From the NCBI GenBank assembly GCA_963922415.1, contig CAWUIP010000139.1, positions 1 through 8,790 on the forward strand: DNA of 8,790 nt. The letters are read 5' to 3'. The translations under genes and the position numbers were made by a program. The DNA is from Aliishimia sp963922415 (GTDB taxonomy: Bacteria > Pseudomonadota > Alphaproteobacteria > Rhodobacterales > Rhodobacteraceae). Below the pieces are notes generated by a model. The model did not search any database, was not told where the DNA came from, and was given only the letters and a program-made list of their open reading frames with translations. Below are positions 6,028 through 8,790 of this stretch, in pieces; positions within the stretch are counted from its first letter, which is position 1, and every line of letters begins with the position of its first letter.

Positions 6028-6894
6028 TTAGCCGCGCGGCAGAATGGCGCCGCGGTGCTGGACGACCGTCGCGGCGAGACTGTGCCCGGCTTGCAGGGCG
6101 TCTGCCTGACTGGCACCTGTCAGCTTCGCGGCAAGGTAGCCGCCGTTGAAACTGTCGCCCGCCGCAGTGGTATCCAAGACCTTCGCCGCCGCTTCATAGC
6201 TCTGGTTCACAGCGGACCCGATCGACATTGGTCCCTCCGGCCCGCGCTTGAGAGCACCGTCGCAGGTTGCGGCGTGCCAGCGCGCGGTCACCGCCGCCTC
6301 GGTTTCGTCGAAAAGCGCCATCTCATCGTCGATCGAGGGCAGGGCGATGTCGGCTGCGGCCCAATAGGCCGCCATCACGGACTGTGCTGCGTTCTTGGTT
6401 TCCCATAATGCGGGGCGAAAGTTGCTGTCGAAGACGAGACGCGCGGGCATGTCTGTGAGTTTCTCTAACAGCTCCCGCCTGACGCGCTCAGGCAGGATCG
6501 CCAGCGAAATCCCTGACAAGTAGACATAATCGGCGCCTTCTAAAGCGTTAAAACCGCCTGTGGAAAAAAGCTGTCGCGCGGCGGACGCGCTGCGCCAATA
6601 GGTGAAGCTGCGCTCACCGGTCTCGTCGGTCGTGATCGCGTAAAGACCGGGCCGTTCGCCCGCTAAACGACCGATTGTGTGGGTGTTGATATCTTCCGCC
6701 GCGATGGCCGCTTCGATCTGATCCGAGAAGGGATCATCACCCAGCAGCGTCACGTAATCCACATTCAATTCCGGCGCCATCCGCTTGAGATATATAGCCG
6801 TGTTCAATGTATCCCCAGCCACGCCAACGCCCGCCGATGATCCGGCCATCGATAACTCAATCATAGCTTCGCCAATGCAAACGACCCGAGTCAT
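6028..6894 (-). CDS. kdgK: 2-keto-3-deoxygluconate kinase (PfkB family)
   Basis: A 288-residue sugar kinase that phosphorylates 2-keto-3-deoxygluconate to KDPG with ATP, feeding Entner-Doudoroff aldol cleavage; cytoplasmic. The PfkB fold is shown by IGEAMIEL (7-14) at the N-terminus, GDTLNTAIYL (27-36) in the substrate lid, and the C-terminal DTTAAGDSFNGGYLAA (241-256), whose Asp247 is the catalytic base. KDG-kinase-specific features are GLYAITTDETGERSFTYWRS (83-102) and FDSNFRPALW (155-164). It is slightly shorter than E. coli KdgK (309). The ATG overlaps the permease stop (ATGA, 6894-6891), with GAGGG 6 nt upstream inside the permease end, so it is coupled to that gene. It supplies the kinase step of the pathway begun by uxaC/uxuB on the opposite strand. 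No UxuA dehydratase is present to link them. Confidence 0.93.
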   Translation of the reverse strand: MTRVVCIGEAMIELSMAGSSAGVGVAGDTLNTAIYLKRMAPELNVDYVTLLGDDPFSDQIEAAIAAEDINTHTIGRLAGERPGLYAITTDETGERSFTYWRSASAARQLFSTGGFNALEGADYVYLSGISLAILPERVRRELLEKLTDMPARLVFDSNFRPALWETKNAAQSVMAAYWAAADIALPSIDDEMALFDETEAAVTARWHAATCDGALKRGPEGPMSIGSAVNQSYEAAAKVLDTTAAGDSFNGGYLAAKLTGASQADALQAGHSLAATVVQHRGAILPRG

Positions 6895-7772
6895 GCGCGT
6901 CCCTCTCTATGCCAAATGATAAGGCCCGAGGCCATGATGATTGCCGCGCCCAAAATCGTCCACAGGCTGGGGATATGTCCAAAAATCACGTAACTGAACA
7001 CAGTCAGGTACAGCAGAAACGAATACGTGAAAGGCATAAGCGTGTTGGCCGTGGCAAAGCGGTGGGCAGTGGTCAGCCACTGATGCCCCGCCCAAGCGAA
7101 AATGCCAAGGCTGATCAGGACCGCCCAGGTCGATAGGTCTTCCGGCCACTGCCACAGCAACACCGCAGGTGGTGTCAGGATCACGACGCCCCAGATCCCC
7201 ATCCAAAATTGCATCACGTCGGTCGAGACTTTTCCCGCCAATTGGCGCGTGATGAGCGAATAGACGGCCAGGAACGTGGAATTCATGACCGCAAGCAACA
7301 TCGCGGGGTGAAACGCCGCGCCAAGGGGCTGAATGACGACCAAAACGCCCAGAAAGCCCAGGAAAATTGCTGCAATGCGCCACGGGCCCACGCGTTCCTT
7401 GAGCAAAAGCACCGACAGAAACAGGACAATCACGGGCGTCGCGAACATGATTGCTGAGGTCACCGTGAGCGGCAGAACCTGCAAAATGTAGAAATTCGAC
7501 AGGGTTGCGAAGACCAATAGGAGCGCGCGCAACGTGACCAGCCCGAAATGCGGCGGGATGCGCAGCGACGCGGGGTCGCGCGCCAAGGCCAGCGGCGTGG
7601 CCACAGCGAAGTGGCCCATATAGCGGAAAAATGCGATCTGCGCGGCAGGGTAACCCAGCAGCGCAGACCATTTTGCGCCGGTGTCCACCAGGCTGAACAT
7701 GAACCAGGCCAAGAGCATCAAGAGGATGCCCAAGCGGGCCCGATCCTCGCGGCCTGGCAGAACGTCCGTCAT
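6891..7772 (-). CDS. EamA/DMT-superfamily permease
   Basis: A 293-residue inner-membrane protein with about ten hydrophobic helices (roughly 14-31, 42-62, 76-95, 102-122, 130-148, 157-175, 188-206, 215-235, 242-264, 269-286), the two-times-five EamA layout of drug/metabolite transporters. The end of the first half, with PLTVTSAIMFATPVIV (101-116), LLLKERVG (122-129) and the helix up to VVIQP (145-149), is typical. The substrate is unknown. Coupling to kdgK by ATGA suggests a sugar acid such as KDG or an aldonate, or export of an overflow product; this is inference. The ATG at 7772 has no Shine-Dalgarno but overlaps the stop of a 10-codon frame that itself overlaps the upstream gene, suggesting entry by reinitiation. 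A downstream TTG at residue 14 with GAGGA about 10 nt upstream is a less likely alternative start. Confidence 0.88.
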   Translation of the reverse strand: MTDVLPGREDRARLGILLMLLAWFMFSLVDTGAKWSALLGYPAAQIAFFRYMGHFAVATPLALARDPASLRIPPHFGLVTLRALLLVFATLSNFYILQVLPLTVTSAIMFATPVIVLFLSVLLLKERVGPWRIAAIFLGFLGVLVVIQPLGAAFHPAMLLAVMNSTFLAVYSLITRQLAGKVSTDVMQFWMGIWGVVILTPPAVLLWQWPEDLSTWAVLISLGIFAWAGHQWLTTAHRFATANTLMPFTYSFLLYLTVFSYVIFGHIPSLWTILGAAIIMASGLIIWHREGRA

Positions 7773-7801
7773 TTATAGATGCGCAGACTGGGGCCGCTCA
7801 T
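7769..7801 (-). CDS. Possible 10-codon coupling minicistron (MSGPSLRIYK)
   Basis: In the 25-nt gap between the GRT-motif reductase and the permease, an ATG at 7801 overlaps the reductase TGA (ATGA, 7801-7798). It opens a frame of ten codons whose TGA overlaps the permease ATG (ATGA, 7772-7769). Neither ATG has a Shine-Dalgarno. A ribosome ending the reductase could reinitiate, translate MSGPSLRIYK, and reinitiate again at the permease. The geometry is directly visible. That it is translated is inference, and the peptide itself probably has no function. Confidence 0.35.
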   Translation of the reverse strand: MSGPSLRIYK

Positions 7802-8688
7802 GAAGGTTTCAGCGCGTCGGCATAGAAGTCGACCATTTGCGGCACCAGATCCTCGCCCCGTCCATCCGCGATGGCCCGGGTCAGACCGTCATAGGCGCCG
7901 GTCGACAGCAGAGTCTCGGCGCCCAAATCGGCCATCATCTGCCGGTAGTAGCCGACGTCCTTGGCGGCATTCTTGATCGAAAACGCCAAATTGTTCGGGT
8001 CGCCGTCCACCGCATAGGCCTTGATGAAATCCATCATGCCGGACCGCAGCGGCCCCGCCGCCATCACGTTATAGACGCTCTCGCGGTCCAGCCCGCTCAG
8101 GTCCGCTGCGACAAAGGCCTCGGCCATGGCGTTGGCGACGCATTGTGCAAAGAAGTTGTTGATCAGCTTGATCGTGTGCCCGGACCCCAGCGCGCCCAGG
8201 TGAAAGACGTTCTCGCCTAGATCGTCCAGCACGGGCTTTACTTGGTCAAACGTGGCCTTGTCGCCGGAACACATCAAGTTCAAGAGCCCATCCTTGGCGT
8301 GCATCGGCGTCCGGCCAATCGGCGCGTCCAGCATCTGCGCGCCAGCGGCTGCAACCTCTTCGCCCAAAAGGCGGGTGGAGCCTGGCAGCGACGTGCCGAA
8401 ATCAATCAGGACCTTGCCCGCGGACAGGCCCGCGATGGCGCCATCGGGTCCCCGCAGGCGGCCCTCCACCTGGTCGGACGTGCCCATGCACAGCATGGTG
8501 ATATCCGCCGCCGCTGCGACCTCTTTCGCAGATGCCGCCTCGGTCGCGCCGCGCGCAATCGCTTTGTCCAATTCGGTGCGGTCGCGGTTGCCCAAGACGG
8601 TAACGCTGTAACCTTTATCTTGCAGCCGACCGACCATCGCACCGCCCATAAGGCCAAGTCCGATAAATCCAATATGTGATTGAGTCAT
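7798..8688 (-). CDS. 3-hydroxyisobutyrate dehydrogenase-family reductase with GRT substrate motif
   Basis: A 296-residue beta-hydroxyacid dehydrogenase. The N-terminal NAD(P) site is GFIGLGLMGGAM (7-18, GxGxMG). The catalytic lysine is Lys174 in GSGHTIKLINNF (168-179), followed by the conserved Asn177-Asn178. The C-terminal part has KNAAKDVGYY (239-248), with the usual K..KD. Such enzymes reduce or oxidise small hydroxyacids and semialdehydes, such as tartronate semialdehyde, 3-hydroxyisobutyrate and sulfolactaldehyde. The substrate loop reads DAPIGRTPMHAKDG (121-134) instead of the DAPVSGG...A...G of GarR-type and hydroxyisobutyrate enzymes, so neither name should be transferred. The nearest motif I recall is GRT in E. 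coli YihU. The start at 8688 has AGGAGA 9 nt upstream; the frame extends to 8730 but that part overlaps the upstream gene's end. It lies directly upstream of the permease-kdgK pair, suggesting a sugar-acid semialdehyde substrate. Confidence 0.88.
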   Translation of the reverse strand: MTQSHIGFIGLGLMGGAMVGRLQDKGYSVTVLGNRDRTELDKAIARGATEAASAKEVAAAADITMLCMGTSDQVEGRLRGPDGAIAGLSAGKVLIDFGTSLPGSTRLLGEEVAAAGAQMLDAPIGRTPMHAKDGLLNLMCSGDKATFDQVKPVLDDLGENVFHLGALGSGHTIKLINNFFAQCVANAMAEAFVAADLSGLDRESVYNVMAAGPLRSGMMDFIKAYAVDGDPNNLAFSIKNAAKDVGYYRQMMADLGAETLLSTGAYDGLTRAIADGRGEDLVPQMVDFYADALKPS

Positions 8689-8692
8689 CTCT

Positions 8693-8790
8693 TTAAGTCT
8701 CCTGATTAGCTGTGCCGGGAATGGTTGCAAAGGCCCGTGTCTTCAGCCCTTTTTGAATTTCGTAGATCGAGATTGGGACATCCGGTTGCG
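8693..8790 (-). CDS. 3' end of an unidentified gene (cut by window edge)
   Basis: Reading leftward from the window edge, one frame stays open for 31 codons and stops at a TAA (8695-8693) 4 nt before the ATG of the GRT-motif reductase. The last residues run from QPDVPISIYEIQKGLKTR to FATIPGTANQET. The reductase Shine-Dalgarno (AGGAGA) lies inside its final codons, the usual arrangement of adjacent genes in this window. One other frame stays open up to a TAA near 8714, but gives a Cys/His/Arg/Ser-rich, less protein-like peptide; the third stops early. I do not recognise the family from this tail. Confidence 0.55.
   Translation of the reverse strand, partial: QPDVPISIYEIQKGLKTRAFATIPGTANQET

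Noticed and set aside
6001..6030. Intrinsic terminator after kdgK
   Set aside because: The sequence after the stop on the minus strand has no short GC-rich stem followed by a run of T.
6907..7671. 254-codon minus-strand frame overlapping the permease
   Set aside because: Same-strand alternate frame of the EamA gene. It has no membrane-helix pattern, while the permease frame has ten clear helices.
1..8790. Mobile element, CRISPR array, tRNA or phage genes
   Set aside because: No transposase or integrase motifs, regularly spaced repeats, cloverleaf-like segments or phage proteins were seen; composition looks even throughout.

Overview
This is a GC-rich, tightly packed chromosomal segment. Its high G+C third positions, very short intergenic gaps, repeated ATGA/GTGA stop-start overlaps, HGHCD-type uronate isomerase and C-terminally extended peptidyl-tRNA hydrolase suggest an alphaproteobacterium, most likely of the Rhodobacter/Roseobacter group. 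The taxonomic call is an inference. I see no rRNA, tRNA, CRISPR array, insertion sequence or prophage.

Left block (1-3735): two transcription units diverge from an 88-bp intergenic region (1108-1195). Leftward run two Gfo/Idh/MocA-family oxidoreductases, joined by an ATGA overlap; the second runs off the window edge. Rightward run uronate isomerase (uxaC) and a compact fructuronate/tagaturonate reductase-like dehydrogenase (uxuB-like), also joined by ATGA. UxaC followed by UxuB turns glucuronate into fructuronate and then mannonate.

Right block (3732-8790), all on the minus strand. In transcription order it holds: the 3' end of an unidentified gene; a 3-hydroxyisobutyrate-dehydrogenase-family reductase with an unusual GRT substrate motif; an EamA/DMT permease; 2-keto-3-deoxygluconate kinase (kdgK); a 163-bp gap with an 11-bp inverted repeat; peptidyl-tRNA hydrolase (pth); a DUF2332 protein; and a DUF2237 protein. 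The blocks converge so tightly that the uxuB-like and DUF2237 stop codons share one CTAG.

Together the catabolic genes cover hexuronate -> ketouronate -> aldonate, and then KDG -> KDPG. The dehydratase (UxuA) that should link the halves and the KDPG aldolase are not in the window. The Gfo/Idh pair, the EamA permease and the GRT-motif reductase are the parts of the sugar-acid pathway whose substrates cannot be read from sequence. The pth-DUF2332-DUF2237 unit is a separate housekeeping-plus-unknown cluster. No wholly new system is evident. The most noteworthy items are the 10-codon minicistron bridging the GRT reductase and the permease, the GRT motif, the structured-looking kdgK-pth gap, and the coupling of pth to two uncharacterised proteins.
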